Shown: positions 1 to 10,378 of the stretch, in pieces
How positions within the stretch are numbered: position 1 is the stretch's first letter
Layout of the letters: every line of letters begins with the position of its first letter
DNA from: Citrus sinensis
Lineage: Eukaryota > Streptophyta > Magnoliopsida > Sapindales > Rutaceae
Assembly (NCBI RefSeq): GCF_022201045.2
Contig: NC_068556.1
Span: forward strand, 1,838,001-1,902,000
Direction of reading: 5' to 3'
DNA: 64,000 bases
Notes under the pieces: model-generated
Seen by the model: the letters and a program-made list of their open reading frames with translations, nothing else
Databases searched by the model: none
What the model was told of the DNA's origin: nothing
Program-made: the position numbers and the translations under genes

Positions 1-547
1 CTTGTGGCCACAGATTTGGTTGGTAGGGGAATTGACATTGAGCGTGTCAACATTGTCATCAATTATGACATGCCAGATTCTGCTGATACTTATCTGCACA
101 GGGTAGGTTTCTTTTTGTTCATGCTTGTTTTGTTCATGGCAGGCTTAGTTGTTCTTGATCATTCTTTCTTATACTAGTTGGATGATTTTTCAGGTTGGTA
201 GAGCTGGTAGGTTTGGCACCAAGGGCCTTGCAATTACTTTTGTATCATCTGCTTCAGACTCCGATATTCTCAATCAGGTTTCAAAATTCATGTTCTTATT
301 GATTGGTTCTTTTCAATGTTTGGTTTTGGGCAGTTTTTAATCTTAATTTTGGTGGTGAATTGATTACAGGTTCAGGCAAGGTTTGAAGTAGATATAAAGG
401 AGCTTCCTGAGCAGATTGATACATCTACATACAGTATGTTTCTTCATATATGAACATCTCTTGGTTCCCTCTTGTAATGTTCAACATTATGGCCCGCAAA
501 ACTATTGCTTACTGCTGCTATTGTTGTTGCATGCAGTGCCATCATAG
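1..547 (+). CDS. UAP56: DEAD-box ATP-dependent RNA helicase UAP56 (RH15/RH56 type), C-terminal exons
   Basis: C-terminal part of the spliceosome and mRNA-export helicase UAP56, which acts in the nucleus in pre-mRNA splicing and in the TREX export complex. Four coding exons are visible: 1-102, 194-277, 370-433 and 537-547, all with GT-AG introns and consistent phase. They encode 86 residues covering conserved helicase domain 2 motifs: motif V ([16 protein letters not shown]), then motif VI ([10 protein letters not shown]), then the family tail ending in TYMPS. The stop codon is split from the preceding exon: the A at 433 joins TG at 537-538 to make the ATG of MPS. The gene starts outside the window. 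Family identity is very secure because this tail is almost invariant in plants. Confidence 0.95.
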
Positions 548-1842
548 TGGAGATCTGTTCTCTGATGTGGAAAATTTGAGGCGCATGTGGAAGCAGGGTG
601 CTGAAGGCCCTTTATGTATTTGTTTCTTTAGATGAAGTCCAATGGCTTTCATATATGTTGCCTTGGAGATTTGTCAGATGGATCCCTCTATTTTGTGGTT
701 TTACGCTGCCTTTTCTTGTTTTTGGGATTTGTAGCCTTTTAATACCTTCTGGGTACTGCTGCTATTGGGAATGTTATTCAACTGGTACCTTGGCTTGTAT
801 TAGAGTTCCTTGTGAGATAATTTTTATTGCACTGTTAATCGATTAGATTCTTAGACACCAACTCTGGTCGCTACATTGTTTTTATTTTTATTTTTTCAAA
901 ATTGGCTTCTAAGTGCCTAATGTTGTAGCTATTTTAGTACTAAAACATAGTTGTTCATTGGATTGGTAGTTCGTTTTGGACTCTTGGCGGATTGGATTGT
1001 TGCTAATTTTGTGCTGTGGATATTGAGCTACTGTTGGAGAGCAACCGGTATCGCGTGGTCTTAATCTTGCGTTAAGAGCGTCTCATGTGTGGCGGAATAT
1101 ACTAGGATAATAATTTCCGCGTTAAGTCCATTCTTTTTATAATTTATTTCTTGCTCTGACCCTCTGCTCCTGTTTGATTTATTTATCCGATTCCAAAACC
1201 ATTTAGATGAACTGATTGTAGTAAAGCAATCCGGAGAAATTGGTCTTAATGATTTAAATTCATGCCCATGTTTGCAATTATTCGTCTTTGGCTTTGTGTT
1301 GGCTCAAGTTTTTATCGAGGTCATACGTGACCTGTTTGGAATTTTATTGCATCTTACAATGATTTATTTAGATTTTGTATTTTGCAATTCAACCGCTCAT
1401 TTATGTCAGTTTTGTTGGTCATATAGTGAATGAAACATGTTGCAGTATATATATATATATATATATATTATTTTAACAATATTGCACCTTGAAGCAAATC
1501 ATTGTATCTATAGATCAGGTGTAAAAATCGAGGAATCAAACGGATTGAACCATATTGGTGTTTCGACCCGAGGAAAAATTGAATGATTTAATTGAATAAA
1601 TAAAAAATTAAATCGAAAATTGAATAACTGGATAATCAAAGATCTGAAAAATTGAACCGAATGGAACCGTACTTATCTCCTACTATAGATTCTGTGGAGC
1701 GTGTAATTTATTGTCTTTCTGTAGGTTTTGCTCTAGTACTCAATCTCCTCCTTTGAGGGGTACCACTCATTATATGTCTTTCCTACTTTACTATTCTTTA
1801 ATTTTATTTTAAATGATACCCTCATCATAGCAGAGATTACCC

Positions 1843-1875
<33 letters not shown>

Positions 1876-2904
1876 ATTGTTATCGTGAATTTCATAGAAT
1901 ATTATTATCAAAGGCATATAAATTTTTATGGTTTCTAGTATATTCAACTTTTGTGTTTTTCATAAATATTAGATCCTTGATAAATAGTATATTTTTGTCC
2001 GATTAGCTATAAAATTCACATAGCAACTAAAATGAAAAGCGTTTTCATGGAGGTGAATAATCAAGATAACAGGTTAAGTGTTTTGAGTAATCAATTTCTT
2101 TTTTCATGGCGACTTGAGTAAAAGAATGTTCAGGAAATTTTATAGTGTGCTGATTGCTGCACCATATAGAAAAGAGTCAGTTTTATTTTATTTTATTTTA
2201 GGCATAAAAGAAATAAAAGGAAATTTACTTCGTTCGATGCAAGTTATACTTGCCGAACTATAGTTTCAATAACCATAATTAAGCAAATCTAGAGTTTCAT
2301 GTTAAATATGGCAAACGAAGTTGTGTAAATGGTAACCCTCAAAACGTATTAACTACATCTTCTTGTCCAAGTACTGGTACGCAGTACAATTGTGACAACT
2401 TGGATCATCAAACTAAGGAGAGGCAACAGAAATATCGCAAGATGTTAACATTGAGAATCTGTTGAATACAAACCTAGTCAATACATCGAAAAACTATACC
2501 ATCTCTCTATAACGCTTCCAGTTTTTATTCTTTTAGGTCCATAACATAATAACTTTTCCTCAGAAAAATTAATGTCTTTAAACGAAGTTATTATTTTTAG
2601 TTAAGTCTACAGCATAAAAAACTAATACAATGGTTTTTGACTAAACAGTAAGAGATAGGAAGGGACAAGCCTCGGTAAAAGGAATGTTACTGACATTATC
2701 CTTGAATGCAAGTTAATTAGAAACATCCAAGTATACTTCAAAACCATTATTAAATATATAATTAAATAATAAAGGCAGCTCTAATCGATAATAATATATT
2801 AACGGCAAAGAATCTGAAGTTTCATGATATTCATGGTAGGTGACAAAATATGGGTGGCAATTCTATCATGGCAGGGGAGTAAAAGGGGTGCCATCTCTAT
2901 CTAG
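548..2904. other. UAP56 3' region and intergenic DNA
   Basis: No gene is supported. The first few hundred bases are probably the UAP56 3' untranslated region. The rest is AT-rich and holds a (TA)n run at about 1446-1469, an uninterrupted run of 24 C at 1840-1863 followed by 10 A, and scattered simple repeats. Confidence 0.6.
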
Positions 2905-2912
2905 TATAAATA
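2905..2912 (+). promoter_or_regulatory. TATA box of the polygalacturonase gene
   Basis: TATAAATA in an otherwise mixed-composition stretch, about 170 bp upstream of the first recognisable polygalacturonase codons. It is placed by motif and distance only. Confidence 0.45.
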
Positions 2913-3075
2913 GATATGGTGAGCATAAGGCTGGGCACAATTTATCAAAGCAAATTAGCTATCGAATATATAAAATGGTGATAAATCTTTCACCTTAATG
3001 TAAATTATATCTAAAATGTGTTGCCTAGGCTAGCTGACATTGCTAATTTTTCATTTCTGTTTTGAACGAACGCAG

Positions 3076-6035
3076 GATCTACTTATTACCAGCAGCTTTT
3101 TAATTCTGTGCATTGATATATCGAGCTTAGTAGGCATTGGAGATGGCCGGAACACTTTTAACGTTGTTGATTTCGGTGCGATTGGAGATGGCAAAACTGA
3201 TGATTCTGATGTAACTAAATGAATCTTTAAATCGCCAATGCAACTTTGTATTTGTGTTTTATGTGTTGTTATTGTAGTTGTTATTATTGTTTCTTTTATT
3301 TTGACTTGTTAATCGTGTCTGTTTATGCATCAAATTAAGGCCTTTGCAAAAGCGTGGACAGATTTCTGCTCAGCTACTGGAGACTCAGCAACACTGGAAA
3401 TACCCGCTAATAAAGCATTCTTATTAAAGTCAACTACATTTCGTGGTCCTTGCAAGTCCAATAGTGTTAATATTCAGGTAAAGTATGTTGTGTGTGTGTG
3501 TGTGTCTCTGTGTGTATCAAGTTATGTACAATTCCTTGATTATTATTTTGTTTCTTATTTGGTGCATGGCAGGTTTCAGGGACCATTGTGGCACCTGACT
3601 CAAAATCCTGGAAACAATGTGGCAGCCAATGCTGGCTGTCTCTCTACGATGTGCAAGGTCTCAGTATTGATGGATCAGGAACAATTGATGGCAACGGCCG
3701 TGGTTGGTGGAACCAGGTGATATATTTATCTACTTTTTCATTTATACGTTCTGATTCTTGAGTAGATTCTTCTTTAATTTTAATAATTTGAGCTAATAAC
3801 TCAGTTTATCATTATACTAATAAAAGAGTTTGAACAATTTATTTCAGGGGGAAGACGGGTGCAATCGACCGAAGGTAACCGAATTACCTTTTTAACCTCC
3901 TTAGCTAATGCAACCGCCTCCTTGAAGAAATGAAACATGAATATTGTCTGTATTAATTAAGTGAACTAGTGTTTCAGAAACGAAAATTCTCTTGTTGTGA
4001 ATATGCAATTGCAGGCTGTATACTTTCACAACTGTAATAATCTTCAAGTGAAGGGGATAACTATTGTTAACAGCCCAAAAAGTCATATCTCAATAAATAC
4101 CTGCAATGGCGTATCCGTCTCTAATATTCATATAGATTCACCTGAAGACAGCCCTAATACCGATGGAATTGACATCTCTTTCTCCACCCAAGTTAACATT
4201 CTGGACTCCTCCATTAAAAGTGGTAAATTTATTTCAAGTTCATCTCTCCTTTTTTTTAAAAAAAAATAATTATGACAAATAAAGCTGATAAGTCAGGTAA
4301 AATTGTGATACATATATAGGTGATGACTGTGTTGCCATCAACGGCGGATCCTCCAATATCAACATTACTGGCGTCGCATGTGGACCGGGTCATGGAATTA
4401 GGTTTAAATTAATTTAAACTATGATTCTCTCCTAATCCAAGGTTTTTTCTGGAACTAATTCATGCTTATTTGTATGTACGTGTGAATGTTTGTAGTGTGG
4501 GAAGTCTCGGACTCGATGGAGCCGATGATAAAGTAGAAGAAGTGCACGTCCGGAATTGCAATTTCACCGGAACACAGAATGGAGCAAGGATCAAAACAAG
4601 TCCGGTAATAAGATCATAAAAAGTCAAAAGATATAAAACTAGCATTTAAACTCTTTTTAAGTGTATTATTTTTGCTGCAGGGAGGTTCAGGATATGCTAG
4701 AAGGATCTCATTTGAGCACATCACACTTATAGCGTCAAAAAATCCTATTATAATTGACCAACATTACTGTGTCGGAGGAGGAGGCTGCAAAGGGGTATGT
4801 TTCTCAAACTTTATATATATCTTCATAGAAATAGTTACAGTAAATGTTCTTTTTACTTCTCGGTAATTAACCAATTACTCAGTTAATTTCTCTATATTTT
4901 TAAAGATTATCCAAAAAATCTCTGTTGTATATATTTGTTTTTGTTAATATTCTTTTATCTTTGATATGCTAGATTCATCAATCATGAAAAAAACAACAAA
5001 GACTGCTGTTTGTTTTTTAGTCTGAAATCTGAATTTAATTTTTTTTCAAACATTTGTTTATTTAAAATTGTTTCTTTATTTAACTTATCACTTATTGTCA
5101 GATAATTTTATCTGAATAAAAAAAGTCCACTTTTATTTGAAGTTTGAAGTGTAAATGTAAAATTTTAATTTCAAATCTCAAAAATACCCTTAAAAATTCA
5201 TGTATTTCTAATATAATGTATAAACCTAATATTTTTGTATTATTCTTGAAATTATGTTTTTTAATTGCTTTAAATTCTTATTCACATGATAACATTAACT
5301 AAACTGAAATATTGAACAAATCAAGTTATGTCCATTGTGATGAATCAAAAATAAAATAATAGTTTTGACTTTATAATAAAATTTGATGTGATTATTACAT
5401 CTTTTATTAAAAAATTAAATTAACATCAACAATGATAGTATTTTTTTTTAATGTTACCAAACTAATCAACATGTGAAAATTATAAATTGTGAAAAATAAA
5501 TATATGCACCACTTAAAATGATATTTATGTTAAACTATTAGCTTTTAAGTTTTTTCTCTTCAGATGTTGAAAAAGAAAAAACAAACATGTCATTCACATA
5601 TTTTTATTCACACTTATTCAGAATTCAGCTAAATTCAGACATATTTAGATTTCAGATAAAAAAACAAACACAACCATATCTTTTAAGTTTTTGTTTTAGA
5701 TACGATAGCTAACTTATTAATTAGCCAAAACCCAAGGGTTATATATATATATATATATATATGTATTAAATTTTTAATCGTCAACAAATAATATGCAGAC
5801 ATCAGCTGTGAATGTGAGCGAGGTTACGTACAGTGATGTGCAAGGAAGTTCCGCGGACGAGAAGGCAATCACATTCGATTGCAGTGAGGAGGGTTGCTTT
5901 GGGATCAAAATGGAGCAAGTTAGCATAACATCATCTGTGCCTGGAAAAGAGACTACCGCCTATTGCCAAAATGCACATGGAACTTCTACCTCAACTTCGC
6001 CTCATGTCGGTTGCCTTACGGGTACTGTATTCTAA
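3076..6035 (+). CDS. Polygalacturonase (glycoside hydrolase family 28), start codon not resolved
   Basis: Secreted pectin hydrolase cleaving alpha-1,4-galacturonan in the cell wall. Nine exons join in frame with GT-AG introns: 3076-3210, 3340-3477, 3573-3716, 3848-3874, 4015-4222, 4320-4401, 4496-4604, 4681-4794 and 5799-6035, about 397 codons, normal for plant enzymes. A hydrophobic leader ([19 protein letters not shown]) is followed by the family N-terminal motif [17 protein letters not shown]. All four GH28 active-site blocks are present: [23 protein letters not shown] and GARIKT. The protein ends VGCLTGTVF. No ATG opens the first exon frame, because a stop at 3031-3033 precedes it. An ATG at 2974 could supply the start if spliced directly after that codon (ATG then GTGATA). 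Otherwise the gene has lost its start and is a recent pseudogene. The eighth intron is about 1 kb and carries transposon-like sequence. Confidence 0.85.
4862..4945. repeat. Partial copy of the inverted-repeat element also found near 37.1 kb
   Basis: Within the large polygalacturonase intron, the stretch from the ACTCAGTTA motif to CTCTGTTGTAT closely follows the left arm of the element at 37130-37416. Only one arm is recognisable here. Confidence 0.4.
5005..5675. mobile_element. hAT-like MITE candidate inside the polygalacturonase intron
   Basis: The two ends are inverted: the left reads GTTTGTTTTTTAGTCTGAAA, and the right, reverse-complemented, reads GTTTGTTTTTTTATCTGAAA. The interior is AT-rich and non-coding. 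The GTGTTTGTTT ... CTGAAT style of end is common among non-autonomous plant hAT elements. I found no clean target-site duplication, so the borders are approximate. Confidence 0.5.
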
Positions 6036-6948
6036 CAGATGTTTATTGAACCATTTGGTCATGAATATGCCTATAACGAGTCTTGTCCTTAACGATGATT
6101 AATGAGATTACAATTTAAAACTCTCTGTTATTCTCTTTGTCTAATGTGTGTGCCAAATAGACGTCGCGTCTCAAATTGCAATGGTAAAATGCACACGATA
6201 TAAAATTGCCTATGAAAATACTGATGCTATATCATCTAAACTAATAGGCGGAAAATCTGATTATTGATTGACTTAATAACTAATTAAATTAAGAAAAAAA
6301 AGTATAACTAAACATTAGTGATCGTCACTAATAGCTAATCAAATTAAGAAAAAACATATAACTAAAAATTGAGAAATCTATGTTGCCAATCCGACCGGAG
6401 TGGTAGAATTAAGAACCAAAATGGGGGTTACTCTGTTTTAAGTAATAACTAAAAGGGTTAGAATCGGTATTTCTTCAACAATAAAGCTAAAGACCACAGT
6501 ATTTGAGTTTCAGCTTGAGTTCTCATAGTAGATGTCACCAAAAGCTAGACAAGTATTTACCAAATTAATTAAACAGCCGAAAGCCAAAACATATTAAGCC
6601 TGACTGCCTTATTGTACCTATTGGCCGGCATTATCCACGACTTGGTGGTTGTCAAATAGCTAGCTAGCTTCCTTCCATATTGCAAACAAGTAGTATATGT
6701 AAATTTTCAGTAATGATATACTTATTATAGATAGTATTACAGTTAATACACCATCATTATAAAATTAAAAAAAAAAGTTCACTACATGATAAAAGAAAAT
6801 TTCACTATAAGACAATTTTTTTTTCTTTTATCTCTTATAGGCGTTGTTCTAATTACTGTACATACATCATTATTAGTAATTTTCTTGGAAATCAAACAAA
6901 TTAATAGGCTTATACCATTTATATCAATTAAATTAACCCTAACAGCTC
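6036..6948. other. Intergenic, polygalacturonase 3' flank to lectin promoter
   Basis: No gene or RNA is supported. AT-rich sequence. Confidence 0.5.
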
Positions 6949-6957
6949 TATATAAGG
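6949..6957 (+). promoter_or_regulatory. TATA box of lectin pseudogene 1
   Basis: TATATAAGG about 63 bp upstream of the ATG at 7012. The following leader (GACATGAAAATGAATTT...) is clearly homologous to the leaders of the lectin genes at 12971 and 16690, which supports the assignment. Confidence 0.6.
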
Positions 6958-7011
6958 ACATGAAAATGAATTTCGTTTTAAGTGGGAGCAAGCACTAAAC
7001 TTCAAACCATC

Positions 7012-8257
7012 ATGAGGAATTGAGGATCTTTTTGCTCTTCCTCCTCTCTGCCTTTCTTAACCAAGCTTCTTCAGGCCCTAGCAATCAAACTAAAGTCTCT
7101 TTCTATTTAGCTTCATTCAGTCCTGAAAGTTGCAATAATGACAGCCTAATTTGCAGTGGCGTGGTGACTGCATACAGTGGTTTCCTAAGCCTTACATCAG
7201 AGCCATTGACTGGCTATTCGACCTCTCCACCAGCTGCGCCCCTAGACAAGGTCGGGCGAGTTCTGTACCATACCGGCATCCTTTAGCACCACCTTCTCCT
7301 TTAGGATATCTAAGTATCGAAATTCATTTGGTTCTGGAGATGGGATGGCATTTATTTTTGCGCCCGCAAGCAGTCCCTCACCGTTTGGCAGCTATATATG
7401 GCTCAAATCTTGGAATTGTGAGTTCTCACCTTTTGGTAAATATCTATCAAAACCTCATATTAATCTCTAGCAAAGTTAGTTATGTTGCCCCAAATGCTTT
7501 GACTAGGGTTTTTCAAATAGATATTTTATTTTTTCTGTCCCTCGACTTCCAATTCTGAGACTTTTTTTTTTTCAAAAGCTATCTAATTTTTTCTTAAAGT
7601 TAACTTAATTTAGAATATACCACGGCATCTAGAATATAATCCAATAAATTTTTATCACTAATATGAGAAAGTCAGTAGATACTTTCAGTACTATATTGTA
7701 CCTCTCAACTAGATTCATGTTAAGTGTGTGCTACACTGGGGGTAACTAAGAAATTTTTAGACTAATTTGTAGTTACAATGCATAAATTGTCAGTAAATGA
7801 TTGTCTACTACACCGAAGGTATTCTAAACATTCTGGTATTTACATTGCCGCCTTCGTAAAACTTATTAATTTCTGATTGTGCAAATTAATTGTAGATAAG
7901 AATATTTTAGCGGTGGAAGTGGATAGTTGTAACTTATAAGAACGACTTTGATCTGGATGGAAACCATGTTGCTATGGCACAACAAGCGTACGCAAACAGT
8001 TGCAGCTAAGAGTCTCAATAGTACTGGAGTTGAACTAAAAAGTGGAAGTTCACTATAATTGATCTGAAGAAGTTGCTTTATGTCTATTTGCAATACGTTG
8101 TCATCCCACCAAAGAAAATTTTCAAACAACATATTGACATTTCAAATGTAGTTCCAAGCTCTGTCTAGATCGGATTAACAGCTGCTACGGGGGCCTTCTC
8201 TGAAAGCCATCAGGTTCTTGATTGGACTTTTACGTCAAAGCCATTGTCGTCTCACTG
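7012..8257 (+). pseudogene. L-type lectin pseudogene 1
   Basis: Decayed member of the local family of secreted legume-lectin-domain proteins. Exon 1 (7012 to about 7420) shows the leader (IFLLFLLSAFLNQASS), the SCNNDSLICSG cysteine motif and SLTSEPL. The ATG at 7012 runs into TGA after three codons, and the lectin frame resumes at 7020 without its own ATG. A deletion near 7285 shifts the frame where VLAWP and the following beta strand should be. Exon 2 (7896-8257) has several small indels around the metal-binding region and a TAG at 8166-8168, and keeps the tail SESHQVLDW. It belongs with the copies at 28.6 kb and 19.3 kb by its distinctive 3' end. Confidence 0.88.
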
Positions 8258-8562
8258 ATCTCTCAGGAAATGAATCTGGCTTTTTGTTAACCATTTCAAG
8301 CTCTTGTACTTGCTTTATTATGTTATTCTTCATGACCCCCCCCCCCCCCCCCCCCCCCGGGCGCCGCGGCAGGAGCTTTTTGCTCTTTTTATTTATTTAT
8401 GCATTATGTTCTTTCTTAACTACCTTTTTTAAATGTATATACATATATATATATCCTAGTTCCGTCAAGATTATTGGACACAAAAAAAAAAAAAAAAAAT
8501 CAGATCATGATTTGTAAGTAATGTAATTTTTTGTTTCATTTTAATTAACTATATCTTCTACC
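8258..8562. other. Lectin 3' flank with long poly-C tract
   Basis: Contains an uninterrupted run of 23 C at 8336-8358 followed by a short GC-rich string, a short (TA)n stretch near 8440 and a poly-A run near 8482. No gene seen. Confidence 0.6.
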
Positions 8563-8946
8563 TGTTGGAGAATTATAACAATTGAATAATTAAAATAGAC
8601 ACTCTTTTATTTCTTCAACAAGATTCCTCAAATACTACAACTCTTATTTTTTTCACTCTCTACAATTTGGAGATTTTGTTGCTTCTCTTGATGCTTAAAC
8701 TGAAAACATAAAAGGATGTTTATACATATTACAAATCAATCAAAACTATTCATTTATTCAATTACCACACAAATCCTCACCGGTCATCAAAATCTACCTC
8801 TCACTTATTTCACCAACCTTACCTACCAAACCTAGTACCACAAATCTTATCTACCACTCAAGCTCACCTATCTTAGAAAGTTCTATGAGATGGGCTAGGC
8901 TTTGTATTTTTTGGACTTGGATAAAAAACAAGTTTATGATCCAACA
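8563..8946 (-). repeat. 3' LTR of a truncated Ty1/copia retrotransposon
   Basis: On the reverse strand this 384-bp sequence starts TGTTGGATCAT and ends TTCTCCAACA, giving the TG...CA ends and TGTTGG/CCAACA inverted termini expected of an LTR. It directly follows the copia RNase H coding remnant, with a purine-rich stretch (AAGGGCATG) at the junction. Confidence 0.8.
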
Positions 8947-8959
8947 CATGCCCTTAAAC

Positions 8960-9440
8960 TTATTTTATAACACCCAATAAAGTTCTCAATCTGAAGAAGT
9001 CTTCTTCCTTCAGTGGCTTGGTAAGGATGTCAGCAATTTGATAATGTGATTTGACATACTTTACTTGTATTTCCTTTCTTTTAATGCACTTCTGTATGAA
9101 ATGGTACCGAGTGTCAATATGTTTACTTTGATAATGGAAGACATGATTCTTAGCTAAGGCAATTGCTAATTTATTATCAATGAAAATCTGTGTAGGTTCT
9201 TCTCGTGGCAAACCCAAATCTTTCAATAAATTTCTTAGCCAGATTGCATGACAAATACTTGCTATAGCAGCTACGTACTCAGCTTCACAAATAGAAAGTG
9301 TAACAATAGGTTGCTTCTTCGACACTCATGTGACAGTAAAATCCCCATAAAGAGCACAAATCTTGTGGTGCTCTTTCGATCATCTACATCTCCACCCAAT
9401 CACTATCGCTATATCTAACAAGCTTATAGTCTTTAGAGAA
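8960..9440 (-). pseudogene. Ty1/copia RNase H fragment (truncated polyprotein)
   Basis: The open stretch 8960-9325 encodes the copia RNase H end: the motif CEAEYVAAIASICHAIWLR, the linker with FIDNKLAIALAKN, and the closing HIDTRYHFI ... DILTKPL block just before the 3' LTR. Upstream to about 9440 the DSDW and DDRKSTT blocks are still recognisable but in shifted frames, so the polyprotein is broken. Nothing of reverse transcriptase, integrase or the 5' LTR is present. The element is 5'-truncated and inactive. Confidence 0.85.
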
Positions 9441-9558
9441 TAAGTATAACAAATCCTATATTTCTTATGTTTGCATTTCTTGTGAGAGCCAAGCAATAAT
9501 TAAGCAAGAATCTTTATCTCTTGGACATAGCTAACTCCCATGCATATGTCAAACAACC

Positions 9559-9645
9559 AGTGGGATACAGATTTTTAATTATTCGAAGCCCTTGTGAGTA
9601 TACTTGAATTTGTAATTGAAATGATTATTGGGATCATAACATTTC
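9559..9645 (+). promoter_or_regulatory. Orphan lectin-type promoter block
   Basis: The run from GTGGGATACAG through ATTTTTAATTATTCGAAGC to GGGATCATAACATTT matches, in order and spacing, the upstream block shared by the lectin genes at 12971 and 16690. No lectin gene follows, so it looks like the promoter remains of a lost copy. Confidence 0.55.
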
Positions 9646-9735
9646 ACTCCATTTTTTTTTTTTTGGGCAAACCCTGGCAAAGTAAAACAACTTTGATAAA
9701 GAAAAAAGGTAGAACTAGAACACTTACAAAGTGTT

Positions 9736-10378
9736 TGTTTTTATGTCTTTAAATTAGCTGGATTCTAAATAAAGTTAAATGTCTGAATGTAATGACATGT
9801 TTTTTTTTAATCTGAATCATTAGAAATAAGTATTAAGTTTTGTTTTAATTTAAAATATCTAAAAGCTAATATTTTTACATTTGTCCTCTCACAAATTATA
9901 ATTGTTAAACAAATAACAAATTTACCAAAGAACATAAATAAGATAATATATTATCGTAACATAAATCATATTCAATTGAATACAACCCTTTAATATTCTA
10001 AATTAGTATATGTTAATCAATTTTATTGCAATTTATGATGTTTTTATATGAAAAATATTAATAAAAATTATAAAATAAATAGTGCTAATTTGAAAAAAAA
10101 TAAAAAAATAAAAGTAAAAATAGTCTATCGCTATATTATCATAGTTTATAGAGATGGATAATAATGCTAATTAGTAAATTTTATTCAGGTAAGGATGAAA
10201 ATTAATTAATTAATTAGAAGGGTATTTAGACTTTTTAGATTAAGTAAAAAAATAAATAAATTGATTTAATAACTTAATGACTGAAATTTTTTATTAAGTT
10301 AAAAAACAGACTTAATAAATTAACTGATTAAAATTAAGTTAATTAAGTTGTTATATCCACAAAAAAAAAAAAAACAGC
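9736..10378. mobile_element. AT-rich inverted-repeat (MITE-like) candidate
   Basis: The left end GTGTTTGTTTTTATGTCT is loosely mirrored by the right end (reverse complement GGGCTGTTTTTTTT...). Between them lie repeated CTGAAT and TTAAGT motifs, as in the polygalacturonase intron element. Borders and duplication are not certain. Confidence 0.35.

Noticed and set aside
3040-3075. TTG at 3040 as the polygalacturonase start
   Set aside because: A TTG start is not credible for a plant nuclear gene, and the CGCAG at 3071-3075 looks like a splice acceptor.
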